Below are positions 8,797 through 17,480 of a DNA stretch of 64,000 bases, piece after piece. The first letter of the stretch is position 1, and each line of letters opens with the position of its first letter. The position numbers were made by a program, and so were the translations under genes. The DNA comes from Lachnospiraceae bacterium UBA7143. GTDB taxonomy: Bacteria; Bacillota; Clostridia; Lachnospirales; Lachnospiraceae. The notes under the pieces were generated by a model. It made no database searches and was not told where the DNA came from. It saw nothing but the letters and a program-made list of their open reading frames with translations. The stretch lies in NCBI GenBank assembly GCA_002491905.1, contig DKWV01000026.1:9229-73228 (forward strand). The letters are read 5' to 3'.

Positions 8797-9682
8797 CTAC
8801 TATGGTTGTGGGGGTTATATTCTTTTTTAAATGGAGACGGATAAAAATGTCCGCTGTCAGCGCCACGGCAAAAAGGACGACCGCCAGAACCTGCGACACC
8901 GCCACCGTGGTGTGGGGGATAAAGAGCGTGTCGGTGCGGATGCCCTCGATCCATGCCCTGCCAAGGCCGTACCCGCCCAGATACAGAAGCCACTGCTCCC
9001 CCTCGAATTTCTTGTGCTTGCGGTATAGCAGCATGATAATCAGAAGCGCAAGATTCCACATGCTCTCGTAGAGGAAGGTGGGATGCACCTGAATGTAGTT
9101 CGTTCCCTCCGCCATATGGGCCGCGATCTTCTCGGAAATATCCCCCGCCCTGACCATCTGCGTGGGCAGCCGCATAGCGAGCAGGCTGTCCGTATACTCT
9201 CCAAAAACCTCCCTGTTGGTAAAGTTCCCCCACCTGCCGATCACCTGCCCGAGCACCAGCCCCGGCACACAGATATCCGCAAGCTGCAAAAAACTCTGCT
9301 TTTTTCTCCGGCAGTAAATCCACAGGGTAAGAAAAGCGGCAATCACCGCGCCGTAGATGGCAAGGCCGCCGTTTCGCAGATTAAAAATGCCAATCAGGTC
9401 GTTTTTATATCTGTCCCATGAAAAAACCACATAATAGACTCTTGCCCCGATGATGGAGAAGATGATCGCGTAGATCGCGAAATCCCAGATCAGATCCGAA
9501 TCCAGCTTCTCAAGCCTCGCCACCTTCGCCGCAAGAAGCACCCCGGCCAGCACCCCGACAGCGATAATCACGCCGTAGAGGGCAATCGGAAAGCCGAAGA
9601 CCGTAAATGTCTTCGGCACATTCTTAAGATATATTCCCAAATGGGGAAAAGCTATATCCATGTTACCCATGATATTCGGCAT
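8777..9682 (-). CDS. lgt: Prolipoprotein diacylglyceryl transferase Lgt
   Basis: Membrane enzyme that attaches diacylglycerol from phosphatidylglycerol to the lipobox cysteine of prolipoproteins. The protein (301 aa) is a multi-helix membrane protein with the Lgt signature GQVIGRWGNFTN followed by REVFGE, and an NGGLAIYG segment in the preceding loop. The ATG at 9682 is chosen over an upstream ATG because AGGAG lies seven bases before it. It follows ychF after a hairpin-rich gap. Confidence 0.95.
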   Translation of the reverse strand: MPNIMGNMDIAFPHLGIYLKNVPKTFTVFGFPIALYGVIIAVGVLAGVLLAAKVARLEKLDSDLIWDFAIYAIIFSIIGARVYYVVFSWDRYKNDLIGIFNLRNGGLAIYGAVIAAFLTLWIYCRRKKQSFLQLADICVPGLVLGQVIGRWGNFTNREVFGEYTDSLLAMRLPTQMVRAGDISEKIAAHMAEGTNYIQVHPTFLYESMWNLALLIIMLLYRKHKKFEGEQWLLYLGGYGLGRAWIEGIRTDTLFIPHTTVAVSQVLAVVLFAVALTADIFIRLHLKKNITPTTIVEKGDTE

Positions 9683-9716
9683 ATCAAATCTCCTATCTAT
9701 CAGCAGCTGCCCATTC

Positions 9717-9822
9717 ATAGAATCCTAACGGATTCTATTTCATGTCGGGCATTCGCCCTATGTATGCATGGATGTCATCTGTTTTGCCCGCAAGCGGTCA
9801 CACATCTGTCATCCACGCATAC
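9717..9822. repeat. Three hairpins in the ychF-lgt gap
   Basis: The 157-bp gap holds a perfect 9-bp hairpin ATAGAATCC/GGATTCTAT with loop TAAC (9717-9738), a short GGGC/GCCC hairpin (9747-9758) and a 13-bp arm pair GTATGCATGGATG/CATCCACGCATAC with one mismatch (9762-9774 and 9810-9822). None is followed by a U-run, so they do not look like terminators. Function unknown; they may process or stabilise the ychF-lgt transcript. Confidence 0.5.
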
Positions 9823-9839
9823 GCAGCTGCTCATTGCTA

Positions 9840-10937
9840 TCACACGTTAAACCGAAACAGAATCACGTCCCCGTCCTGCACCACGTAATCTTTTCCTTCC
9901 ATACCGACAAGTCCTTTTTCCCTGGCCGCCGCAAGGGAACCCTGCTCCAGAAGGTCTTTGTAGTTGACCACTTCGGCCTTGATGAAGCCCCGCTCGAAAT
10001 CGGTATGTATCTTTCCCGCCGCCTGAGGCGCTTTCGTGCCAACTTTGATCGTCCAGGCCCTCGTCTCGTCCTCGCCCGCCGTCAGGAAGCTCATCAGCCC
10101 AAGCAGACGGTAGCTCGCCCGGATCAGCTTCTGCAGGCCGGACTCCTTAAGTCCCAGATCCTCCAGAAACATGGCCGTTTCTTCCTCATCCAGCTCCGCG
10201 ATCTCCTGCTCGATCTGGGCGCAGATCACGAACACTTCGCTGCCGTTTTCCGCCGCAAACGCCTTCACCTTCTGCACACCGTCATTGCCCGCGCCGTCGT
10301 CCGAAAGATCCTCTTCCGCCACGTTAGCCGCAAAAATCACCGGCTTATAGGTGAGCAGATTATAAGAGGTAAGAAGGGCAAGCTCATCCTCGTCCTCCGT
10401 CTCAAACACTTTTGCAAGCTTCCCCTCCTCCAGATGCGCCTTAAGCCGCTCCAGAAGCGCGTACTCCTTCGCCGCCGTCTTATCCATCTTGGCGACCTTG
10501 GCCGTCTTGGCCATCCTTCTTTCCAAAATCTCGATATCGGAGAAAATCAGCTCCAGATTGATGGTCTCGATATCGCGCAGGGGATCAATGGAACCGTCCA
10601 CATGGACGATATTGGAATCCTCAAAGCACCGCACCACATGGACGATGGCGTCCACCTCACGGATATTGCTCAAAAACTGGTTGCCAAGCCCTTCCCCCTT
10701 GGAAGCGCCCTTCACAAGCCCGGCGATATCCACGAACTCGATCGTGGCGGGCGTCACCTTTTTAGAGTGGTACATATCCCCCAGAAGCTTCAACCGCTCG
10801 TCCGGCACCGTCACGATGCCGATGTTCGGATCAATGGTGCAGAAGGGGTAGTTCGCGGATTCCGCCCCCGCCTTTGTGAGTGAATTAAAAAGTGTGCTCT
10901 TCCCCACGTTGGGAAGGCCGACGATTCCTAATTTCAT
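9840..10937 (-). CDS. ychF: Redox-regulated ATPase/GTPase YchF
   Basis: Obg-related P-loop NTPase of the YchF/OLA1 family, which preferentially hydrolyses ATP and associates with ribosomes. P-loop GLPNVGKST (7-15), switch region VDIAGLVKGAS, a coiled-coil insert and a C-terminal TGS domain (about 280-365) are present. The 365 aa are full length. A strong RBS (AAGGAGG) lies upstream of the ATG. The left end of the mobile element begins 61 bp upstream of the start codon, so the native ychF promoter region has been interrupted by the insertion. Confidence 0.96.
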   Translation of the reverse strand: MKLGIVGLPNVGKSTLFNSLTKAGAESANYPFCTIDPNIGIVTVPDERLKLLGDMYHSKKVTPATIEFVDIAGLVKGASKGEGLGNQFLSNIREVDAIVHVVRCFEDSNIVHVDGSIDPLRDIETINLELIFSDIEILERRMAKTAKVAKMDKTAAKEYALLERLKAHLEEGKLAKVFETEDEDELALLTSYNLLTYKPVIFAANVAEEDLSDDGAGNDGVQKVKAFAAENGSEVFVICAQIEQEIAELDEEETAMFLEDLGLKESGLQKLIRASYRLLGLMSFLTAGEDETRAWTIKVGTKAPQAAGKIHTDFERGFIKAEVVNYKDLLEQGSLAAAREKGLVGMEGKDYVVQDGDVILFRFNV

Positions 10938-10998
10938 TTTTCTATATATCCTCCTTAAAAACCTTGATTTTATGCGTTTTTTGAAAATCTCTATTTTC

Positions 10999-11022
10999 TA
11001 CCGCACCAATTCCGCACCAATT
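10999..11022. repeat. Left attachment site of the element
   Basis: TA followed by CCGCACCAATTCCGCACCA, shared exactly with 38969-38989. Here the 11-mer CCGCACCAATT is present as a perfect tandem pair (11001-11011 and 11012-11022). The integrase stop codon is 33 bp away. Confidence 0.85.
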
Positions 11023-11054
11023 TGGCATCGGAATATATGATAATATGTGTTATT

Positions 11055-12236
11055 TCATATGGCACGGTTCTGTTCAAATTGGCGGACAGCCTGCGTCAGC
11101 GAGTCATCCGTGACATGCACATAACGGTCCATCGTGGTTTTGATACTGGCATGTCCAAGAAGCTGCTGGAGTACCTTCGGCTGCATCCCGGCTTCGATTG
11201 CTCTGGTAGCGTAAGTATGCCGAAGTGCGTGCATACAAAATCTTCTAATTCCCGCCTCATCACACAGTTTATACAGGTGCGTATCATAGGAACTGTTCTT
11301 TGCCGGTTCCCCTGTACGAAAGTTTATGAAAACCAAGTCCTTCATAACAAGGTATTTTGTCTCACCGGTTCGCCGATCCATATATTCCAGTACATTAGTT
11401 AGTGTTTCCGCTTCCTTTCTGGAATTACGTTCCTCATAACAGTCTTTCAGAATCTGGTATGCCTTATCTGTTAGCGGAATAGTACGGTAACTATGGGCAG
11501 TCTTTGGCGGTCCCGCTCTCCATACATGAGTCTGATGCCTGTATTCCAAAGTTTTGCTGACAGTCAGGGTATGTTTCTTCCAATTAATAGAATCCCATGT
11601 AAGCCCGATCATCTCTGACGTACGCAGGCCTGTTTCCAACAACAGCGCATATTGGCGGTAATTATGAGAACGTTTTGCCGCTTCAAGGAACCTGCTCTGC
11701 TCCTCCACCGTAAGAAAATGGATATCGCTAACCGCACGGACGGGTTTTGTATATCTGACACCATCCATCGGATGCTTGGCTATGATATCATTGCTCACAG
11801 CGGCACGAAACATGGTTCCCATTGCAATGTAAGTCTGCTTGATCGTGGAACCGGCATAATCCGCTTCCATACGGTTCAAAACCACCTTGCAATGCATTGG
11901 CTTTACGTCTGACATCAGCATATTTCCGATAACAGGCTGGATATTCTGCACATATCGTTCCCTGTAATTGCGTCTGGTATTAGGAGCAAGCCCGCAAATC
12001 AGATTTTCCATCCAATAGTCAAACCACTCATCCACTGTAATATCAGATGCCACTATTACCGTATTATGCTTGTCTTCATACTGTGCATCGGCAAGCCAGT
12101 TCCTCGCTTCCGGCAGTGTAGCAAAATGCTTTTCACGGCGGCTGCCATCTTTGGCGCAATAGCGTGCCGAATATTTCCCGTCTTTCCTCTGGCAGATACC
12201 TTTTCCACATTCTCTGCCTTTTAAATTTTTACCCAT
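11055..12236 (-). CDS. int: Tyrosine site-specific recombinase (integrase)
   Basis: Catalyses integration and excision of the element at the flanking repeats. 393 aa with an N-terminal arm-binding region (RKDGKYSARY), a core-binding SAM-like domain and a catalytic domain with the Arg of ETGLRTSE (about 205), HALRH (His336, Arg339), LLGH (His362) and the nucleophile in MDRYVHV (Tyr372). General layout resembles Tn916-family Int. The ATG at 12236 is chosen over one 18 codons upstream because GAAGGGAG lies eight bases before it. It is the last gene before the left attachment site. Confidence 0.95.
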   Translation of the reverse strand: MGKNLKGRECGKGICQRKDGKYSARYCAKDGSRREKHFATLPEARNWLADAQYEDKHNTVIVASDITVDEWFDYWMENLICGLAPNTRRNYRERYVQNIQPVIGNMLMSDVKPMHCKVVLNRMEADYAGSTIKQTYIAMGTMFRAAVSNDIIAKHPMDGVRYTKPVRAVSDIHFLTVEEQSRFLEAAKRSHNYRQYALLLETGLRTSEMIGLTWDSINWKKHTLTVSKTLEYRHQTHVWRAGPPKTAHSYRTIPLTDKAYQILKDCYEERNSRKEAETLTNVLEYMDRRTGETKYLVMKDLVFINFRTGEPAKNSSYDTHLYKLCDEAGIRRFCMHALRHTYATRAIEAGMQPKVLQQLLGHASIKTTMDRYVHVTDDSLTQAVRQFEQNRAI

Positions 12237-12295
12237 ATTATGAACTCCCTTCATAAAACAATGGATGTTATCTTTCATCAACCATCCCAATTTTT

Positions 12296-12345
12296 GAAAA
12301 AGAGTCCAACACGATTTTATATTATATCATGCCAGACTCTTTTTC
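12296..12345 (-). terminator. Terminator hairpin between xis and int
   Basis: Perfect 11-bp arms GAAAAAGAGTC/GACTCTTTTTC (12296-12306 and 12335-12345), loop of 28 bases, followed on the minus strand by an A/U-rich stretch. RNA reading through from xis could fold it. Confidence 0.6.
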
Positions 12346-12350
12346 ATCAA
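12321..12350 (-). promoter_or_regulatory. Promoter of int, inside the terminator loop
   Basis: Minus strand: -35 TTGATG (12345-12350), 18-bp spacer, -10 TATAAT (12321-12326). Start predicted near 12314, past the first hairpin arm, so RNA from this promoter holds only the second arm and cannot form the hairpin. Confidence 0.6.
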
Positions 12351-12402
12351 CAATATTTTGAAAACTATTCGGCTAAGTATTCGGCTAATGTCGGGTTAAA
12401 AG

Positions 12403-12654
12403 CTAAATCACAACTTTTCCGCTAATATAGTTTTCAAATTCTCTCCGCTTTACCAGTTTTCGGTTTCCTATGTAAAGTACGAAGGGACATCCGGGCTGCT
12501 TGAGCATCGCATCAATTTTGTTGATTCCGATGTTGCTATACTCTGCAGCCTCACGGATTGTTAAGGTCATTTTCTGATAAATTGGAACCTGTTCAGATTT
12601 TACATTTTCCATGTCATCATTGCGCGTAGTGGTTCTGCTTGCGTTTGCTATCAT
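12403..12654 (-). CDS. xis: Excisionase-like small DNA-binding protein
   Basis: 83 aa. After a short polar leader the sequence LTIREAAEYSNIGINKID is a winged-helix MerR/Xis-type helix-turn-helix, followed by a basic segment (GNRKLVKRREFENYI) of the kind that ends many Tn916-type Xis proteins. Xis proteins bend DNA at the attachment sites and turn integrase toward excision. It lies just upstream of int on the same strand. RBS GAGGAG lies eight bases before the ATG. Confidence 0.8.
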   Translation of the reverse strand: MIANASRTTTRNDDMENVKSEQVPIYQKMTLTIREAAEYSNIGINKIDAMLKQPGCPFVLYIGNRKLVKRREFENYISGKVVI

Positions 12655-12775
12655 TATAATTGCTCCTCTCTCATGTTTTATAACGCATGTAATTTAGTTG
12701 TTTGCAGCTAATCCAGTATGAAATCCAATGTTGTATTATGGTATCTCATATTCAAATAGAGAATATATAACCATT

Positions 12776-12823
12776 GATGAAGAATATGCCGGACTATATC
12801 TATAGCCCCACATATTCTTCATC
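12776..12823. repeat. Long hairpin between the P-loop ATPase gene and xis
   Basis: Perfect 13-bp arms GATGAAGAATATG/CATATTCTTCATC (12776-12788 and 12811-12823); the 22-base loop folds again (GGACTATA with TATAGCCC, one mismatch). No U-run follows on either strand. Confidence 0.6.
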
Positions 12824-12836
12824 TTGGTCAATTCAG

Positions 12837-14459
12837 TTAATTTAAGTAACGAAGTAAAATAACGTAAAACCTCATACCATTTAAACGATTAATCTGTTTT
12901 GTACGGCTCTTCTTACCTGCCTCTAATGCTCCTTGAGCCTCCAAAGATTCTGCTATATCCTCAATTGTAGAATCTGGAAAATATGCAAGAAGCCTATCTC
13001 TTCGTAAATAGAGCCTGTTGTTGTGTAACAAACCGTCATGTAACTTCTTATCAAACATCCCTGCATCTCTGGCGATGGACATCTGACCAGTTTTGTATAG
13101 CATACGAATCTGCTGTAAATAATCTTCATTTTCAAGGTTTTCAGATCTTTTTCCAATGACTCGCTCATTTTGTTGTTTGATCAGCATCACAATCAGTTCA
13201 TCAAATGACTGATAAAGTTTGCGTGCATCTGACTCTGACAGTAATTTCTTTTCAAACAGATACTGCACAAAAAGGAAATAAGATGAGCCCAGAAAAAAAT
13301 ACATCTCCCGCAATCTGTCGTGGACATATGGTGCATTATTTTCATATGTTTCCTGTAGTTGCTCCAAAATATTGCAAATTTCATCGTAATTATATATAAA
13401 CCATGTTATATAATTACGGTAAAATGTTGATACAATGAGCGGATGTTCCTGAAAATACCTGAGTTCTTTTGTATCCGGTTTTGTCATTTCAACAGGTAGG
13501 AGTCTCGCCGCATCCGATCCTCTTCCGATCAGATATTCTCCCGTAAAAATGACTCCACATTTAGGATACTCCTGTGATACCTCTTTTCCCTTCATTTTCG
13601 CCGGAACGGTTCCATCCGCGACGTACCGGGTAATTTCTATCAGTATCTCCTCCTGCTGACTCTTTCTCTTATTAGAATCTGCGGGGAAAAGATCATCCAT
13701 GACTACAACATCATTAGAGTTTTCCAGCAACATATTGACAGCCGCCGGAATACTGGCATTTAAGCGTGAAGGGCTCTTAATACCCCTGCTACGATCATAT
13801 GTCTGTACAAGGAAACTGGAATATGTAGTTTTCTGTGTGCCGCTTCGACCGTATAGAAAAATACAACCTTTTGGCACCTTGCCAATTCTTTCATATGCTG
13901 GTCGCATAAAAAAGCCTAATTTATAGGCTGAAATAATACGAGCAGGATTGGGACTGAGAGTCAGCAGCCGAAAAAATTCGGCTGCCGCTTCTTCCTCAGA
14001 TAATTTTCCATCCACATCCAATTTTTGACACATCGAATTAGATTCAAACATAATTTCCGAGTCAATGCTCTGATTATGGATAACACCTATTCCTGTACAA
14101 AAAACAGGTTTTCTTTCAATTGTACACATGCCAGTATGGTTAAAACGATAAACCTGTCTACAAGGTGCTGAACTCAATGCTTGGCGAACAGCATAGCTTA
14201 AATATCGTTCAACCTTCTTTCTTGGCACATTTGGCTCATAGCAACACTGTATATCCAATTCTTCCCAGTTCATATCATCAATACGTTTTACTGGAATCGA
14301 AAGAACCTTGGTATTTCCATTTCTAAAATGTAAGCAAAGTCTAACCTCCAAAACCGGTTCATGACTTGCATCCATATAAATATAGTCAACAGAAATTACA
14401 TGGATAACAAAATTCCAAAGAGATGAAGGCTTTTTGACATCCTGTGTCATCTTATTCAT
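12837..14459 (-). CDS. P-loop ATPase, DUF927-like, probable replication protein
   Basis: 540 aa. A Walker A loop GRSGTQKTT (about 205-213) is followed by a Walker B-like strand DVVVMDDLF (about 252-260) and a polar segment VIFTGEYLIGRGSDAARL that resembles sensor/arginine-finger regions of DUF927 and superfamily 3 helicase-like ATPases of mobile elements. The N-terminal 150 residues and the C-terminus have no family I recognise. It overlaps the upstream small gene by four bases (ATGA), so the two are co-translated. A role in element replication is inferred from neighbours. Confidence 0.6.
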   Translation of the reverse strand: MNKMTQDVKKPSSLWNFVIHVISVDYIYMDASHEPVLEVRLCLHFRNGNTKVLSIPVKRIDDMNWEELDIQCCYEPNVPRKKVERYLSYAVRQALSSAPCRQVYRFNHTGMCTIERKPVFCTGIGVIHNQSIDSEIMFESNSMCQKLDVDGKLSEEEAAAEFFRLLTLSPNPARIISAYKLGFFMRPAYERIGKVPKGCIFLYGRSGTQKTTYSSFLVQTYDRSRGIKSPSRLNASIPAAVNMLLENSNDVVVMDDLFPADSNKRKSQQEEILIEITRYVADGTVPAKMKGKEVSQEYPKCGVIFTGEYLIGRGSDAARLLPVEMTKPDTKELRYFQEHPLIVSTFYRNYITWFIYNYDEICNILEQLQETYENNAPYVHDRLREMYFFLGSSYFLFVQYLFEKKLLSESDARKLYQSFDELIVMLIKQQNERVIGKRSENLENEDYLQQIRMLYKTGQMSIARDAGMFDKKLHDGLLHNNRLYLRRDRLLAYFPDSTIEDIAESLEAQGALEAGKKSRTKQINRLNGMRFYVILLRYLN

Positions 14460-14716
14460 GCAAATGCCTTTCTCAATTTCTTATACTCTTTGCGCACTTC
14501 TGTAACTGATTTAAAAAAAGTTCTCGCCATAATCAAGCAATCCGTCACTACGCAAACAATCTTCTTAACTTTTCCAAAAACATTCTTAGCTTTTGTTTTG
14601 AAATCAGACCATTTACTGTTTTTGGGCTCAGTTTTGTCAGCGCAAGTCCTCTCATCTTTGTATTCACTCCTGCCACACAGAATCTTGATTTTATCAAAAC
14701 CAATGTAGTTTCTCAT
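14456..14716 (-). CDS. Small basic protein of unknown function
   Basis: 86 aa, Lys-rich, with a central hydrophobic stretch (about 52-70, KIVCVVTDCLIMARTFF) that could be an amphipathic helix or weak membrane segment. AAAAGGAG lies before the ATG, and its stop overlaps the start of the P-loop ATPase gene (ATGA), which supports real translation. I do not recognise a family. Confidence 0.6.
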   Translation of the reverse strand: MRNYIGFDKIKILCGRSEYKDERTCADKTEPKNSKWSDFKTKAKNVFGKVKKIVCVVTDCLIMARTFFKSVTEVRKEYKKLRKAFA

Positions 14717-15457
14717 GTTTTTTCTCCTTTTTTCATCTAGATTATTGTTCCGATACCTAATTGTACTTATAATTTAAAATAACCGTTAGCATAGTAAGTC
14801 GTCTTATTTGAAACAAATTTTATTGTCGAGATGTTTCTAATCAATAACCTATCTTTCCGACAAACACAGACTCCAATTTACTCTGCTGCTTACAATACCA
14901 AAACACATCCTCTAACCCATTTCCACCCCTTTCAGCCGTTCATTCTCCGCGTCATTCATTGTAGTCTCACAAAGCCATAACAGCGACGTCCTTTTGTATC
15001 TTGAACCAACCGTCGATTCCGTTTCGGTAAACTCTAGCAAATAGAAATGCACCTTACACAATATTCCGAACTGCACTATACCGATTTGCCAAACTCAAAT
15101 GCAAAATTTTTTTACCTCCCTTTGCATCTTATTTTCATTCAATAGTCAATTTATCAGATGGCACTTTTCTAATGTAGTCTTCATGTGTACAATTGCATCT
15201 CTTTGCCGCCCATTGTACAGAATCCTTCCGGAATCTGACAACATTATATTTTATTTGCTCGTGTCTGTCCAAACGACAGGATACGCAATTTTTCCCCCAC
15301 AGAATGACTGAGTATTCTTTCTATACTTATAAAATCACACAATCTATACCCACCAAAAAGCAAAAAGGCAGGAGACACATATTTGTGCCTCTCCGCCATT
15401 TTTATCATCTTTATAAAAAACAAAATACAATATGGTGACACAGAGTAAGCACTAGAA
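14717..15457. other. 741-bp gap without a clear gene
   Basis: Between the ParB-domain gene and the small basic gene. It holds a terminator at 15351-15400. The stretch 14912-15076 is less AT-rich than its surroundings and is an open minus-strand frame of 54 codons (GTG start, no ribosome site), and AGGGAGG near 15115 precedes only a 16-codon TTG frame. I cannot support a protein in either. The gap could hold an origin, transfer or RNA function; nothing in it identifies one. Confidence 0.4.
15351..15400 (-). terminator. Terminator behind the ParB-domain gene
   Basis: Minus strand: GGCGGAGAGGCACA pairs with TGTGTCTCCTGCC across loop AATA with small bulges, followed by TTTTTGCTTTTTGG. Confidence 0.7.
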
Positions 15458-17344
15458 TTACAGAAGATGCCCATACTCAATCATCATATTCTTATAAAAA
15501 GCATCCATACTTAGCATTTCATCTAATGTAGTACAGCTTAGTATTTGAGCCAAAATATTACACGTTAGTTTTTCGAGTTCACGAGAGTTTTTTTGAAAAA
15601 CAAGTCTTCCTACATTTGCATAACTTCGATTCACTACTTTATTAATCCAATATATTTGCAATGCATCACACGTTGGTTCATCATTTGCAAGCGCATTTTG
15701 CACAGATCTTTTATTTTTTCTTTCTTTACTGTTTCCTTCATATCCATAATACCTATAATCAAAAGCTTCCCTTTTTCTACCCAAAATGATTTCCTGCAAG
15801 CAAGAAACAACTAACAATTCTGTAAAATCTATTTCTGAATTATTACCATAAAGTTTACAAAACTCCGAAAATCTCCGAACTTTTTCTTTACAACTAACTA
15901 TTTTTCTTCGTTCTTCTTTATTTGTTTGCGGCTTCAAATAAACAAGTTCTGCTATTTTTCTTACATTATCAGCCTGAAAATATGTATCTAAATCCTCCAT
16001 AAAAATCGTTTTTGTTTCAATTTCCTTCATTTTAATAATATATTTTTCTGGCACATCATATTCTATATCATTCTGATAATCATACAACATCAATAGGTCA
16101 TTTACCTGTCCCAAATATTCATGTTGTACTAACCTTAAATAAAAAAGGCCAAATAGAGGTAGCGACATAATTGTATTATTTTCAATAGTTTTTTCACGAA
16201 TAAATTCTTCATTCATTTTAGATTTTAATATTTTTATTTTATCAGCGCAGCTATTATCCTGATCTGGCATATATTCCATACGATTGCGTATCTTCCATAT
16301 GCTGCTCCCCCACTCATCTACAATTCCTCTTACTGTCTCTTCTATTTTACGTCGTATATCTATCGCAACTTCCCTTACTATTTTTCTCTTTAACATCCCC
16401 ATAGTTTTCCCATTATTTGTATTATAACCCCAAAAAGAATTATCTATATTTTCCATGGAAGGTTTCCTTAACAACTCCAAGATATTGAATTTCTTAAATT
16501 CCTTGTGTTTTATTTTATATAAATAATAATACAACTTTGCCCGATCTCGCTTATTTTGAATAATATTATAGTCAAATAAATCCATATCAATATTTAAATA
16601 TTTCCTAAGTTGTCTGTTATAATCTTTAATCTGTCTGACAACAACTGTAGTATTTTCCTTTTCCTCTTCTTTCCAAAACCGTATTTCAACTTTTTCCATT
16701 CTTATATCTTTTGAACATCTATTTTGGCTTTCTATTTCAAACATGTTTTCTTGCTTCTCTCCTAATATTAATTTTTGAACAATTTCGTTCGCTATAATAT
16801 TATATTCACATTCTGCTTCGCTTAAAGTATAGGAATTTCCCAAATCATAAATGCTTTCAAAGTACCCCTGCCGTTCCTCACCCGTTAGCAAAAAACATTC
16901 AATGTACTCATCCAAAAAAATCCCATAATCATCTTTCAAAACAACTCTCGCATTTTCCAATTCTTTGTATGCATCCGACTTTTTATAATTTTTATCGTAT
17001 ATATCTATTCCATGTTTTTTTAATAAACCTACCGGATGAATATCAGAAACATAATTAAATGCCTCTTCATCATCCAAATTTTCAAAAATAAAGGCTGGAA
17101 TCGTAACCCAATTAAGTTTTTTTGCCGCAACAACGCGATAATGTCCATCTAGTATCTCATATTTATTATTTTCAAGTGAGCGAACAATAATCGGTTGAAC
17201 TATGCCTCTTTCCAAAACATCCCCAACCATATCTTCAAATTGTTTTCCTTTTTCAAAAGCATCAAATGGATAGTCACAAAATGAAACAAGTTTATTTATA
17301 TCTATATTTGATGTTTCCTCCTGTAAAAAAATTTTTTCTTCCAT
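15458..17344 (-). CDS. ParB-domain protein with long unknown C-terminus
   Basis: 628 aa. Residues about 12-100 look like a ParB/sulfiredoxin-type domain: IDINKLVSF, a ERGIVQPIIVR strand and the box DGHYRVVAAKKL, the counterpart of the GERRxRAA box that binds nucleotide in ParB-like proteins. The remaining 500 residues are rich in Lys, Glu, Asn and Ile and match no family I know. No ParA gene lies beside it. The gene is markedly AT-rich even against its neighbours, suggesting separate acquisition. AGGAGATTGCT precedes the ATG. It could act in partition, gene regulation or defence; the sequence does not decide. Confidence 0.6.
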   Translation of the reverse strand: MEEKIFLQEETSNIDINKLVSFCDYPFDAFEKGKQFEDMVGDVLERGIVQPIIVRSLENNKYEILDGHYRVVAAKKLNWVTIPAFIFENLDDEEAFNYVSDIHPVGLLKKHGIDIYDKNYKKSDAYKELENARVVLKDDYGIFLDEYIECFLLTGEERQGYFESIYDLGNSYTLSEAECEYNIIANEIVQKLILGEKQENMFEIESQNRCSKDIRMEKVEIRFWKEEEKENTTVVVRQIKDYNRQLRKYLNIDMDLFDYNIIQNKRDRAKLYYYLYKIKHKEFKKFNILELLRKPSMENIDNSFWGYNTNNGKTMGMLKRKIVREVAIDIRRKIEETVRGIVDEWGSSIWKIRNRMEYMPDQDNSCADKIKILKSKMNEEFIREKTIENNTIMSLPLFGLFYLRLVQHEYLGQVNDLLMLYDYQNDIEYDVPEKYIIKMKEIETKTIFMEDLDTYFQADNVRKIAELVYLKPQTNKEERRKIVSCKEKVRRFSEFCKLYGNNSEIDFTELLVVSCLQEIILGRKREAFDYRYYGYEGNSKERKNKRSVQNALANDEPTCDALQIYWINKVVNRSYANVGRLVFQKNSRELEKLTCNILAQILSCTTLDEMLSMDAFYKNMMIEYGHLL

Positions 17345-17480
17345 AGCAATCTCCTGTGACTTAAATTACATCAACATAAGTATTTGTCCTGACATACACA
17401 ATACACTTAGATAAGCATAATGCAAATCATAAGAAACCTCAACATTGGATTTTCCTATAAATTATATTTTTGATTTCACA

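Noticed and set aside
9768..10883. 371-codon plus-strand frame opposite ychF
   Set aside because: It is the mirror of the highly conserved ychF coding sequence, has no ribosome site and a Leu/His/Arg-rich product typical of antisense frames in GC-rich genes.
15099..15311. 70-codon plus-strand frame in the 741-bp gap
   Set aside because: No ribosome site, composition of chance AT-rich frames, wrong strand for the region.
15244..15480. 78-codon minus-strand frame beyond the ParB-domain gene
   Set aside because: It starts inside the ParB-domain gene end and runs straight through the terminator hairpin at 15351-15400; no ribosome site.
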